64,000 nt of DNA from Chryseobacterium gleum. GTDB lineage: Bacteria; Bacteroidota; Bacteroidia; Flavobacteriales_D; Crocinitomicaceae. Made by a program: the position numbers and the translations under genes. Of the stretch, positions 51,719 through 60,811 are shown one piece after another. The DNA lies in contig CAMDAH010000001.1 of assembly GCA_945888625.1 (NCBI GenBank), positions 124,001 to 188,000 on the forward strand, in the 5' to 3' direction. The notes beneath the pieces were generated by a model. The model was not told the origin of the DNA, made no database searches, and saw only the letters and a program-made list of their open reading frames with translations. Within the stretch, counting starts at the first letter, position 1, and every line of letters starts with the position of its first letter.

Positions 51719-52086
51719 TCTACCCTTGGGAGCTTTGTAGTTGTTTTGTGTATGGTGCAAATAGTAAACTGGTTCTGTATTTTTAATTTAACTTTTTCTG
51801 CTGAAATTAAAGTCCTGTAATCTCCCACCATAACAATAAAGTTTGGATTTTCAAACGTCATGTATGCGGAGGTTTTTGGATAAGTAGATAAAAACTTGTT
51901 TTTAGCGGCGTCTGCAACGCTTTTACTTTCGTCCATGCAAATTTGTATTCGATAGCCTATTACAATTAAAGATTCGTTTTTATAGGCTTGCACTAATGGG
52001 TCAATTGCTTCTTGGCCACGCACATTTATTTGTGCCGATAGAGGAATAGAAAGCATAATAAAATAAACAAGGAATAGCTTTGTCAT
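51715..52086 (-). CDS. SPOR-domain protein, exported
   Basis: A 123-residue protein with signal peptide MTKLFLVYFIMLSIPLSAQ, followed by a short linker and one SPOR domain: 'IGYRIQICMDESKSVADAAKNKFLSTYPKTSAYMTFENPNFIVMVGDYRTLISAEKVKLKI'. SPOR domains bind denuded glycan strands at division sites, so it probably localises to septal peptidoglycan. The ATG at 52086 is chosen because it starts the signal peptide and has a TAnnTTTG promoter at suitable distance; the longer frame from 52158 would place unrelated sequence ahead of it. Confidence 0.88.
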   Translation of the reverse strand: MTKLFLVYFIMLSIPLSAQINVRGQEAIDPLVQAYKNESLIVIGYRIQICMDESKSVADAAKNKFLSTYPKTSAYMTFENPNFIVMVGDYRTLISAEKVKLKIQNQFTICTIHKTTTKLPRVD

Positions 52087-52097
52087 ATTTTTTATAT

Positions 52098-52105
52098 CAA
52101 AGATA
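52098..52105 (-). promoter_or_regulatory. -7 promoter element for the SPOR-domain gene
   Basis: TATCTTTG on the minus strand matches TAnnTTTG, 11 bases before the ATG at 52086. Confidence 0.5.
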
Positions 52106-52189
52106 GCGTTTGAGGTAATGTAAAATTTAAAAAGCATTGCGGAACACATCAAACGCACTTATTTAGAATCATTTTAAATTAGTTTATTT

Positions 52190-52211
52190 TTGTCATAAGA
52201 TTGTCATGAAG
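52190..52211 (+). repeat. Tandem 11-bp repeat upstream of the respiratory operon
   Basis: TTGTCATAAGA (52190-52200) is followed at once by TTGTCATGAAG (52201-52211), 9 of 11 bases identical. The second copy supplies the TTG at the -33 position of the actA promoter, so the repeat could be a regulator binding site. Confidence 0.5.
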
Positions 52212-52233
52212 CGACACTATTTAGCTAATTTTG
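52201..52233 (+). promoter_or_regulatory. Promoter of the alternative complex III / cytochrome oxidase operon
   Basis: The -33 TTG is at 52201-52203 and the -7 TAATTTTG at 52226-52233, separated by 22 bases. This is the best two-part Bacteroidota promoter I found in the window. The actA ATG is at 52289. A second TAnnTTTG (TATTTTTG, 52185-52192) lies just upstream. Confidence 0.6.
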
Positions 52234-52288
52234 TACTCGAAATTTATAGTAAAAAAGTAATAATAGGATAAGAAATTAGTAGCTTTTC

Positions 52289-53647
52289 ATGAAAATATCT
52301 AATATTCAGCACATTACAAAATTTTTCTTTTCTCGAGCAATCGTTTTATTCTTATTTAGTGTTTTTGTTTGCTTTGATTTTTTGGGTCAGGGGGAAGGGC
52401 TGTTTAAAGCAAAGTGCTCTAGTTGCCATCAAATCTATAAAAATGGAACTGGGCCGATGTTGTCAGGGGCTCGTCAAAGATGGGCAGACGCAGGAGAAAA
52501 AGATCTAATTTTAGAATGGGTAAAAAATAATGTGGCGCTAAGAGCGAGCGGCAAATCAAAGCGAGCAGCGGCTGTATACAAAGAATATGCTGGCTCTCAA
52601 ATGAGTCTTTTCACTGATCTTTCGGATGTCCAAGTAAATCAAATATTAGATTATATAGACGCGCAACCAGATCCAGCAACTGCAGCGCCTGCACCTGGAG
52701 GTCAGGGGGTAGCGGTTGATGCAGCGGCTGTTGCCGAAGAAGAAGAAGGCAGCGGAAGTTGGTTTTGGATTATTTTAAGTGTACTTTTTATAACAATCAT
52801 TTTGTCTGTTAGTGGTGTTCGGCGCCAGTTAAAAATATCCACAGGAGAAAATACTGCAGAGGACGATCAAACGTATTTTTCAGAGTTTAAATTATGGGCT
52901 TGGAAATATCGTTTGCCTGTTGGTTTAACTTCACTGGTTTTAATTTTAGCTGTAATTATAACTGGTTTTAAAGGGCTGTCAAGAATCAATGTGGTTGAAA
53001 ACTACCAGCCTTCTCAGCCAATTGTTTTCCCACACAATGTACATGCTGGGATAAATGGTATAGATTGTAAATATTGTCACAATTCAGTTGAAAAGTCCAA
53101 GTCCGCAGGCATCCCAACCGTTAACGTATGCATGAATTGTCACAAACAAATCAACGGGGAGAATAAACCTTATGCAGGGGAGGTAAAAAAGATTTACGCC
53201 GCGGCAGGTTGGGATCCATCAGGGCCAGGTAAATATACCGGAAAAACTAAGCCAATTGTGTGGAATAAAGTGCACGTTTTGCCAGACCACGTTTACTTTA
53301 ATCACTCGCAACACGTCGTTGTCGGTGGTGTCGATTGTAAGCAATGCCATGGCGACATGACTAAACTAGCCGAGGCAGTTAAGGTTCAACCAGTTGAAGA
53401 GCTTAATAAAATCGATGGGAACATTAAATTATCTAAGCCTACTTTAACAATGGGTTGGTGTATTGAATGCCATGGAGCCAAAGAAATATCATCGGGGACG
53501 CTTAATTCTAAGAAGAATGGATATTATGATGAAATTCACAAAAGATTAAGAGATAATGATAAATCATTGTACAAGAAATACTTGAAAGATGATAAGGTTA
53601 GCGTGAGTGAATTAGGCGGTTGGGAATGTGCTAAATGCCATTATTAA
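52289..53647 (+). CDS. actA: Alternative complex III subunit A, multiheme cytochrome c (ActA)
   Basis: A 452-residue cytochrome of the alternative complex III, which passes electrons from menaquinol to periplasmic carriers or oxidase. It has six CxxCH heme motifs: CSSCH (43-47) in an N-terminal monoheme domain with Met ligand candidate 'SQMSLF', then CKYCH, CMNCH, CKQCH, CIECH and CAKCH in the C-terminal cytochrome c3-like part. Two membrane segments (about 152-173 and 207-228) lie between. The N-terminal segment is a long signal sequence or anchor. It is the first gene of the respiratory operon, 24 bases before the actB ATG. Confidence 0.92.
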   Translation: MKISNIQHITKFFFSRAIVLFLFSVFVCFDFLGQGEGLFKAKCSSCHQIYKNGTGPMLSGARQRWADAGEKDLILEWVKNNVALRASGKSKRAAAVYKEYAGSQMSLFTDLSDVQVNQILDYIDAQPDPATAAPAPGGQGVAVDAAAVAEEEEGSGSWFWIILSVLFITIILSVSGVRRQLKISTGENTAEDDQTYFSEFKLWAWKYRLPVGLTSLVLILAVIITGFKGLSRINVVENYQPSQPIVFPHNVHAGINGIDCKYCHNSVEKSKSAGIPTVNVCMNCHKQINGENKPYAGEVKKIYAAAGWDPSGPGKYTGKTKPIVWNKVHVLPDHVYFNHSQHVVVGGVDCKQCHGDMTKLAEAVKVQPVEELNKIDGNIKLSKPTLTMGWCIECHGAKEISSGTLNSKKNGYYDEIHKRLRDNDKSLYKKYLKDDKVSVSELGGWECAKCHY

Positions 53648-53671
53648 TAATTGGTTCATAGTCAGAAAATT

Positions 53672-56600
53672 ATGGGATTGACAAGAAAATATTGGAAAGG
53701 TCTTGAGGAATTAAAGGAAACGACAGAATTTCTTAAACATAAAGAAAATGAATTTCCTAATCAACAGACTGTGGAAGCGTTTTTGTCTGATGAAAAATTA
53801 GACGAAACATCTACAGGAAGAAGGGATTTTTTAAAGTTTTTAGGTTTTTCAGTTGCAGCAGCTACTTTAGCAGCCTGTGAAGCTCCGGTAACAAAAGCTG
53901 TTCCTTATGTAGTGAAGCCAGAAAATGTTACGCCTGGAGTAGCTACTTGGTATGCCTCTACCTACTATGATGGTTCTTCTTTTGCAAGTGTGCTTGTAAA
54001 AACACGTGAGGGGAGACCAATTTTCATTAAAGGAAATCGAGATTTTGGATTGACAGGTGGCGCGGTAAACCCCCAAATCATTGCGTCTATCCTTGGCTTG
54101 TACGACAGCGCTAGGCTGGTTGGCCCTGTTGATTCTGGAGCACCATCGACTTGGGCTGCTGTTGATAATAAAGTGATTCAAGCCATTAAAAAAGGCAAGA
54201 CAATTACCTTGCTTTCTAATTCAATTATTAGTCCAACAGTACAGAAGCAAATTGATGAAATGGCTATGTCTCTGACCGCCCAAGGGAAGTCTTTTTCTCA
54301 TATTCAGTACGATGCCATCTCTTATTCAGCTATACGTAAGGCCAACGAACAAAACTTTGGTGCTTCTGTAATTCCAAGTTACGATTTTTCAAAGGCAGAA
54401 ACGATTGTAAGCATTGGCGCAGATTTTTTAGGCACATGGTTGTTTGCAAACGCGTATGCTCAGCAGTACGGTTTAACACGCAATCCTGACTCAAAAAAGA
54501 TGTCAACACATTTTCAATTTGAGTCGATTATGTCGCTTTCAGGTTCTAATGCAGACCATAGAGCTATGATCAAGCCATCTCAACAAGCAGCTGTATTAGC
54601 TTATTTAATAAAAGGACTCAATGGACAAACAGCGGTTGCTGCTAGTTTAGACAGCCAGGTAAAATTAATCGCTGATGGAGCACTTGCTTCATTGAAGAAA
54701 TCTAAGCAAAATTCATTAGTTGTTTGCGGCACGAATAACCTAGGACTTCAATTGTTAACGAATCAGTTAAACGAATTGCTAGGGGCTTACAAATCAACGA
54801 TTGATTTATCTAATGAGTTAAAATTATTTAAATCGCAAGATGATAAGGTGTTTAAATTATCAAGCGATGTGATAGCTGGTAAAGGACCGGATGTTTTAAT
54901 GTTTTTAGGGGTTAATCCAGTTTATTCCTTGCCCAATGGTGTAGAGTTTGGAAAAGCGTTGAAAAAAGTTAAAACAAGTATTTCTTTCGCTGGTTTTTCA
55001 GATGAAACGGCTAGTTTGTGTAATTACATTTGTCCAGACCACCATGCGCTTGAAACATGGATGGATTATCAGCCAACAAACAGTCATTATGCAATCGCTC
55101 AACCAACTATTCGACCATTGCACCAAACAGCATCTGTTATTGAAACATTATCTGTATGGTCTGGTAAATCTCGTATGGGTAAAGACTCATCAGCCGCGTA
55201 TGATTTAGTTAAGTTGAATTATATTAATCTGTTCCCTTTAGGAGATTTTGCCTATTCTACGCACAACAGTTGTGAGAACATCGGAACTTCGCCAGCAGCG
55301 GTACTACCTTACACAACTAGTTCTCCTAAAAACTTACCGAAATCGTCGGATTTAGAAATTGTGCTTTATCAAAAAATGGCTATTGGAAATGGCCAGCAAG
55401 CAGGGAATCCTTGGTTGCAAGAAATGCCAGATCCAGTCACGAAAGTGACTTGGGATAATTATATTACCATGAATCCTGTTGAAATGGCAGCCCAGGGTTT
55501 TGTAACAACTTACGATCAGGAACATGGACTTAATATGGCGACGGTTACCGTGGCAAATAATAAAGTGACTTTGCCGGTGTATCCATTGCCAGGACAGGCA
55601 TTAAAAACAATCGGAATTGCACTTGGCTATGGTCGTGGAGCAAACGGTGAGGCCATTGGCAAAGCAGCATTTCAAACAAAAGAATACGGCGGCCACGATT
55701 TAGACGATAAAGGCGCGCTAAAATCAATCGGCGCAAATGTTTTTGGTTTTGTGAAAAACGAAGGTGGTCATTTTGAATACAATGTGGGAGGCAATTTGTT
55801 AAAGCAAGAAGGAACCTATTCTATTGCGGCAACACAGATTCATCACACTGTTATGGGCAGGCATTCTATTGTTAGAGAAACAACACTACCTATTTTTACA
55901 TCAAAAACAAAAGAAGCTTATAACCCGGCGCATACACTTCAAAAATTAAATGACGAAGGCCACCATGAGGATGTGCCTAACAGTGAATTTGATTTGTGGG
56001 ATGCACATCCTGTTGAAAAAATTGGTCATCGTTGGGGAATGACTGTGGATTTATCATCTTGTATTGGTTGTGGCTCTTGTTTAATTGCTTGTCAGTCTGA
56101 AAATAATGTGCCCGTTGTAGGTAAAGACGAAGTTAGACGCGGCCGAGAAATGCATTGGTTGCGTATAGACCGTTATTTTGCGTCCGATGAGGAGGCTGCT
56201 CCTGGTCAACGAAAAGACAAAGACACGTTCAGTTACAGTAAAGCAGAAATTGCAGCAGAAAATCCAAAGGTTGTTCACATGCCTATGATGTGTCACCATT
56301 GTAATCATGCGCCATGTGAAACAGTTTGTCCTGTGCTTGCCACTACACACAGCAACGAAGGGTTAAACCAAATGACATATAATCGATGTATTGGAACGCG
56401 TTATTGTGCCAACAACTGTCCATACAAAGTGCGACGATTTAATTGGTTCAATTATCCGTCTTACAAAAAGTTTACTGAGATAAACCCTGCGCAAGACGAT
56501 TTAGGTAGAATGGTATTGAATCCTGATGTTACCGTTCGAACACGCGGTGTAATGGAGAAATGCTCTTTCTGTGTGCAACGTATTCAAGCGACAAAATTAG

Positions 56601-56884
56601 TTGCTAAAAACAATGCGCGTGTTATTAATGACGGGGAGTTTGCAACGGCTTGTTCGGACGCTTGTCCAACGAATGCAATAATTGTTGGCGATTGGAACGA
56701 CGTTAAATCAGCGGTCTATTCAAGTTCAAAAAATGATCGGTCTTATCAAGCGCTTGAAGAGATTGGTGTAAAGCCCAATGTTTGGTATAAAGTGAAAGTT
56801 AGAAATGAAGAAAATGAACTGTTAGCAAGTTTACAGGTAGAAAAGCATAATGCTCATCACAACGAAACAAAGGAACATCATTAA
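53672..56884 (+). CDS. actB: Alternative complex III subunit B, molybdopterin-like/iron-sulfur protein (ActB)
   Basis: A 1070-residue periplasmic subunit. A Tat-type signal 'GRRDFLKFLGFSVAAATLAAC' (49-69) ends in a probable lipidation Cys69. The first two thirds are molybdopterin-oxidoreductase-like, a domain that in this complex binds no Mo cofactor. The C-terminal third is a four-cluster ferredoxin-like domain, with 'CIGCGSCLIACQSENNVP', 'MCHHCNHAPCETVCPV', 'CIGTRYCANNCPYKVRRFNW', 'CSFCVQRIQ' and 'CSDACPTNAI'. The ATG at 53672 gives the conserved MGLTRKYWKG; an upstream TTG at 53651 is not used. Confidence 0.93.
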   Translation: MGLTRKYWKGLEELKETTEFLKHKENEFPNQQTVEAFLSDEKLDETSTGRRDFLKFLGFSVAAATLAACEAPVTKAVPYVVKPENVTPGVATWYASTYYDGSSFASVLVKTREGRPIFIKGNRDFGLTGGAVNPQIIASILGLYDSARLVGPVDSGAPSTWAAVDNKVIQAIKKGKTITLLSNSIISPTVQKQIDEMAMSLTAQGKSFSHIQYDAISYSAIRKANEQNFGASVIPSYDFSKAETIVSIGADFLGTWLFANAYAQQYGLTRNPDSKKMSTHFQFESIMSLSGSNADHRAMIKPSQQAAVLAYLIKGLNGQTAVAASLDSQVKLIADGALASLKKSKQNSLVVCGTNNLGLQLLTNQLNELLGAYKSTIDLSNELKLFKSQDDKVFKLSSDVIAGKGPDVLMFLGVNPVYSLPNGVEFGKALKKVKTSISFAGFSDETASLCNYICPDHHALETWMDYQPTNSHYAIAQPTIRPLHQTASVIETLSVWSGKSRMGKDSSAAYDLVKLNYINLFPLGDFAYSTHNSCENIGTSPAAVLPYTTSSPKNLPKSSDLEIVLYQKMAIGNGQQAGNPWLQEMPDPVTKVTWDNYITMNPVEMAAQGFVTTYDQEHGLNMATVTVANNKVTLPVYPLPGQALKTIGIALGYGRGANGEAIGKAAFQTKEYGGHDLDDKGALKSIGANVFGFVKNEGGHFEYNVGGNLLKQEGTYSIAATQIHHTVMGRHSIVRETTLPIFTSKTKEAYNPAHTLQKLNDEGHHEDVPNSEFDLWDAHPVEKIGHRWGMTVDLSSCIGCGSCLIACQSENNVPVVGKDEVRRGREMHWLRIDRYFASDEEAAPGQRKDKDTFSYSKAEIAAENPKVVHMPMMCHHCNHAPCETVCPVLATTHSNEGLNQMTYNRCIGTRYCANNCPYKVRRFNWFNYPSYKKFTEINPAQDDLGRMVLNPDVTVRTRGVMEKCSFCVQRIQATKLVAKNNARVINDGEFATACSDACPTNAIIVGDWNDVKSAVYSSSKNDRSYQALEEIGVKPNVWYKVKVRNEENELLASLQVEKHNAHHNETKEHH

Positions 56885-56901
56885 TAGAAAATTGAATTAG
56901 C

Positions 56902-58290
56902 ATGCAAAAAGAAGCAGCAATTAGAGAACCACTCATACTTGGACATAAAAGTTACCACGACGTAACCGAAGATGTTTGTAGACCTATCGAAGATAAAGCA
57001 CCTAGAATGTGGTACATACTCTTTGGTATTGCTCTTATAATTGCGCTTTATGGAATAGGTTGTATTGTTTATTTATTAGGAACAGGAATTGGTGTTTGGG
57101 GATTAAACAAAACTATCGGTTGGGCATGGGACATCACTAATTTTGTTTGGTGGGTAGGTATTGGCCATGCAGGAACATTAATATCAGCAGTGCTTTTATT
57201 GTTTCGCCAAAAATGGAGAATGGCTATTAACCGTTCTGCTGAAGCAATGACCATTTTTGCGGTTTTTATGGCGGGTCTTTTTCCATTGATTCACATGGGT
57301 CGTTTGTGGGTTGGTTATTGGGTACTTCCATTGCCGAATCAATTCGGATCTCTTTGGGTTAACTTTAATTCTCCTTTACTTTGGGACGTTTTTGCTATTT
57401 CTACTTATTTATCTGTCTCCTTGGTTTTTTGGTATATCGGATTGATTCCAGATTTCGCAACAATTCGCGATCGGGCTAAAAAACCGGTTTCAAAGAAAAT
57501 GTATAGCATTTTGGCCTTTGGTTGGTCTGGAAGAGCCAAAAACTGGAACAGATTTGAAACGGTTTCACTTGTGTTGGCCGGTCTTGCAACCCCACTGGTT
57601 TTCTCTGTTCACTCTATTGTATCTTTCGATTTTGCTACTTCCATTGTACCCGGATGGCACACGACTATTTTTCCTCCGTATTTTGTTGCTGGGGCTGTTT
57701 TTTCGGGTTTCGCTATGGTTCAAACCTTACTATTAATCATGCGAAAAGCAATGGGCTTAGAGGCTTACATACACACGAAACACGTTGAATACATGAACAT
57801 TGTCATCATGGTAACTGGTTCAATTGTTGGGACAGCATACATCACCGAATTGTTTATATCCTGGTATTCTGGCGTTGAATACGAGGCGTATGCCTTTTTA
57901 AATAGAGCAACTGGTCCATATTGGTGGGCTTATTGGTCGATGATGACTTGTAATGTGATTTCCCCACAATTAATGTGGATTCGAAAATTAAGAAGAAGTC
58001 TTTTATTTACGTTTTTTATATCTATTGTGGTAAACATTGGTATGTGGTTTGAACGTTATGTAATTATCGTTACATCAATCCACCGGGATTACTTGCCTTC
58101 TGCTTGGAGTATGCATTATCCAAGTCATATTGATATTGGGGTTTACATTGGAACAATCGGGTTGTTCTTTGTTTTTTTCCTCTTGTTTGCTCGTTATTTT
58201 CCTGTTTTGGCATTGAATGAAATCAAAACAATACTAAAGGGTTCTGGTCAATCTTACAAAGAATCACCAGATTATCATAAACATCATTAA
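56902..58290 (+). CDS. actC: Alternative complex III subunit C, NrfD-like quinol-binding membrane protein (ActC)
   Basis: A 462-residue integral membrane protein of the NrfD/PsrC type with about ten helices. It opens 'EPLILGHKSYHDVTEDVCRPIE', the usual ActC start. It holds the quinol site and, in solved complexes, part of a proposed proton path. Typical parts are 'WGLNKTIGWAWDITNFVWWVGIGHAGTLISA' and 'FPLIHMGRLWVGYW'. It lies 17 bases after actB. Confidence 0.94.
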   Translation: MQKEAAIREPLILGHKSYHDVTEDVCRPIEDKAPRMWYILFGIALIIALYGIGCIVYLLGTGIGVWGLNKTIGWAWDITNFVWWVGIGHAGTLISAVLLLFRQKWRMAINRSAEAMTIFAVFMAGLFPLIHMGRLWVGYWVLPLPNQFGSLWVNFNSPLLWDVFAISTYLSVSLVFWYIGLIPDFATIRDRAKKPVSKKMYSILAFGWSGRAKNWNRFETVSLVLAGLATPLVFSVHSIVSFDFATSIVPGWHTTIFPPYFVAGAVFSGFAMVQTLLLIMRKAMGLEAYIHTKHVEYMNIVIMVTGSIVGTAYITELFISWYSGVEYEAYAFLNRATGPYWWAYWSMMTCNVISPQLMWIRKLRRSLLFTFFISIVVNIGMWFERYVIIVTSIHRDYLPSAWSMHYPSHIDIGVYIGTIGLFFVFFLLFARYFPVLALNEIKTILKGSGQSYKESPDYHKHH

Positions 58291-58299
58291 TAAGTAAAG

Positions 58300-58836
58300 A
58301 TGGCAGAGAAAGTTATTTATGTTATGTACGATGACGAGGAGGTACTGAAGGATGGTGCGAAAGCGCTCGTTTCCAAAGGAATCAAAATTTCAGAAGTTTT
58401 TAGTCCTTTTCCAATTCACGGAATTGATCCAATTATTGGTGTGAAAAACACACGATTAGGTATTATGGCTTTTTTGTATGGCTTAACAGGGCTCATGCTA
58501 GCTACGGTTGGAATGCGTTATTTTATGGTGACCGATTGGCCAATGAACGTTGGTGGAAAGCCTAATTTTAGCTATTTAGAAAATATGCTAGCTTTTGTCC
58601 CTGTTACTTTTGAGTTCACGGTTTTGTGTGCCGCTCACGGTATGGCAATAACTTACCTTCTGGCGAATAAAACATTGCCTGGAATGCCTGCTCAAAACCC
58701 TGATCCGAGAACAACAGATGATCGTTTTGTAATGGAAATCCGGTTATCGGAAAATGCACAGAAAACAGAATCCGAATTAGATGAATTAATTAAAAACACA
58801 GGTTTCGTCGAAGTCGATAAAAAAGAAATAAAATAA
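58300..58836 (+). CDS. actD: Alternative complex III subunit D (DUF3341, ActD)
   Basis: A 178-residue DUF3341 protein. The N-terminal cytoplasmic alpha/beta part begins 'VIYVMYDDEEVLKDGAKALVSKGIKISEVFSPFPIHGID', typical of ActD. Two membrane helices follow (about 65-85 and 97-120), then a charged tail. It is a structural membrane subunit of the complex without a cofactor. It begins 9 bases after actC and ends 4 bases before actE. Confidence 0.93.
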   Translation: MAEKVIYVMYDDEEVLKDGAKALVSKGIKISEVFSPFPIHGIDPIIGVKNTRLGIMAFLYGLTGLMLATVGMRYFMVTDWPMNVGGKPNFSYLENMLAFVPVTFEFTVLCAAHGMAITYLLANKTLPGMPAQNPDPRTTDDRFVMEIRLSENAQKTESELDELIKNTGFVEVDKKEIK

Positions 58837-58840
58837 GGAC

Positions 58841-59602
58841 ATGAACACGCAAATGATAAAATTATTATCGAGTTTTTCCAAGGGCCTCTCGCTAGCTACA
58901 CTCTCCTTATTTGTATTAGGAGCATGTGTTTCTAATCCAGACAGCTCCGGACTAGAATACATGCCAGACATGTACAGATCACCCTCTATTGAGGCGTATG
59001 TAGATTATGGTGAAGTTAGAGGAAGAGAAAACATGAAGTATAAATTGGCACTATCCGCCCTCGTTCCCCCCAATCATACGGTACCGTATTACGGGAATAC
59101 TGACAGCACTTTGGTTCAGCTAATGTTGCCTTACGCCAGAAAAGCAAACATAGCTTTTAGAGCTTCGCACGGTCTTTATGGGTTTGATTTTAGTCTTAAA
59201 GACGAATATGCACTTGCTATAAATGACAAAAATGCAATGCCAATAACGAACAAAAATAGTGAAGAAATGTTTTTGAAAGGAAAGGAATTGTATACTGCTA
59301 TGTGTCAACATTGTCATGGTGAAAAGGGAGATGGTAACGGTCCAATGGTCTTGAGTGGTGCTTATGTCGGAGTGCCTAACTATGCAGATAGAGCATCACT
59401 TTCAGATGGACAGATATTTTACTCCATTTATTACGGTAAAGGAATGATGGGCGCACACAGCTCCTTGGTTAACAAAAAAGAAATTTGGACTCTAGTGCAT
59501 TATGTTAGAAAGTTCCAAAATGCAGATTATGGAAAATTTGATTCAAAAGGGAATTCTATTTCAGTAGTTAAAACTGATTCATTGACTACTAAAACAAAAT
59601 AA
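58841..59602 (+). CDS. actE: Alternative complex III subunit E, monoheme cytochrome c lipoprotein (ActE)
   Basis: A 253-residue lipoprotein; the lipobox VLGAC anchors Cys29. The conserved ActE N-terminal part is 'YMPDMYRSPSIEAYVDYG'. One heme motif, CQHCH (155-159), and the Met ligand region 'YGKGMMGAHSSLV' form a class I cytochrome c domain. It probably carries electrons from ActB/ActA to the oxidase. It is 4 bases after actD. Confidence 0.93.
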   Translation: MNTQMIKLLSSFSKGLSLATLSLFVLGACVSNPDSSGLEYMPDMYRSPSIEAYVDYGEVRGRENMKYKLALSALVPPNHTVPYYGNTDSTLVQLMLPYARKANIAFRASHGLYGFDFSLKDEYALAINDKNAMPITNKNSEEMFLKGKELYTAMCQHCHGEKGDGNGPMVLSGAYVGVPNYADRASLSDGQIFYSIYYGKGMMGAHSSLVNKKEIWTLVHYVRKFQNADYGKFDSKGNSISVVKTDSLTTKTK

Positions 59603-59609
59603 TTAGGTT

Positions 59610-60797
59610 ATGGAATTTAAAATAACTATAGTTGCCAAAAAGACAATTCTTTTCGTATCTTTAGGAGGTTTGCTTTTATTATTGTTGGGTATTATTTTGG
59701 GTTACAAAGATGCTCAATTTACAACACGACTTCTATCCAACGGACTAACCAACGGCTTTTTCTTTTTTGCCCTAGGACTCGGTGCTTTGTTCTTCCTTGC
59801 CCTTAATTATGCGACAGAGTCAGGTTGGTATGCTTCAATTAAAAGAGTAATTGAGGCTGTCGCAGGTTTTCTTCCCTTCGGAATGGTTTTTTTAGGATTT
59901 ATTTTGCTGATAATAACAATTTTAGATGGCGCTCACATTTACATTTGGATGGACAGTGAGGTTGTTAAAAACGACGAAATTATTCAGGGCAAGTCGGCTT
60001 ATTTAAATAGTTGGTTTTTCTGGATAAGGACAATCATATATTTTTCTACTTATTATATATTTCTTCGTGGATTCCAAAAAAGATCTATTGAAGAAGACGA
60101 AAAAGGCGGAACAGCTATTCACTTTAAAAACTATAAAAAAGGGGCGTTATTTCTAGTTTTCTTTGCTGTTTTTAGTTCCACATCTGCGTGGGATTGGTTA
60201 ATGTCTATTGACGTGCATTGGTTTTCTACGCTATATGGTTGGTACACTTTTGCCGGCATTTGGTGTTCTTCCATGGTAGTATTAGTAATTACAACAATGT
60301 ATCTTAAAAAGTTGGGTTATCTACCAAAGGTTAATGAGTCGCATATACATGACTTAGGAAAATGGACTTTCGCTACGTCTTTCTTATGGTCATATCTATG
60401 GTTCTCACAGTTCATGCTCATCTGGTACGCAAATATTGGCGAGGAGGTAACGTATTATGTAATGCGAATTGAAAATTTTCAAACGATTTATTTTACCATG
60501 TTCATAATCAATTTTGCCTTCCCGATGTTAATACTTATGTCGCGTGATGCCAAAAGGCATTTTGGTATTTTAACTTTTGTTGGCCTTGTCATATTAATTG
60601 GTCATTGGCTTGATGTGTACATAATGGTTTCTGCAGGTTCATTGGGTGCAAATGCCCGATTGGGGCTTATTGAAATCGGAATGGCACTTATGGTTTTTGG
60701 TGGTTTTACTTATGTGGTCTTGAATAATTTGACCAAAGCTCCCTTAACGCCTGTTAATCACCCGTTTTTGGATGAAAGTGTTCATCACGATATTTAA
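59610..60797 (+). CDS. actF: Alternative complex III subunit F, quinone-binding-type membrane protein (ActF)
   Basis: A 395-residue membrane protein, a shorter NrfD-like paralogue of ActC with about ten helices. 'LNYATESGWYASIKRVIEAV', 'STSAWDWLMSIDVHWFSTLYGWYTFAG' and 'SQFMLIWYANIGEEVTYYVMRIE' are typical of ActF. It completes the complex; whether it binds quinol itself is not shown by sequence. It is 14 bases before the oxidase subunit II gene. Confidence 0.93.
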   Translation: MEFKITIVAKKTILFVSLGGLLLLLLGIILGYKDAQFTTRLLSNGLTNGFFFFALGLGALFFLALNYATESGWYASIKRVIEAVAGFLPFGMVFLGFILLIITILDGAHIYIWMDSEVVKNDEIIQGKSAYLNSWFFWIRTIIYFSTYYIFLRGFQKRSIEEDEKGGTAIHFKNYKKGALFLVFFAVFSSTSAWDWLMSIDVHWFSTLYGWYTFAGIWCSSMVVLVITTMYLKKLGYLPKVNESHIHDLGKWTFATSFLWSYLWFSQFMLIWYANIGEEVTYYVMRIENFQTIYFTMFIINFAFPMLILMSRDAKRHFGILTFVGLVILIGHWLDVYIMVSAGSLGANARLGLIEIGMALMVFGGFTYVVLNNLTKAPLTPVNHPFLDESVHHDI

Positions 60798-60811
60798 AAA
60801 ATAGAGTAATA

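Noticed and set aside
52087-52158. Longer start for the SPOR-domain protein
   Set aside because: The extra 24 residues precede a good signal peptide and overlap the promoter of the gene.
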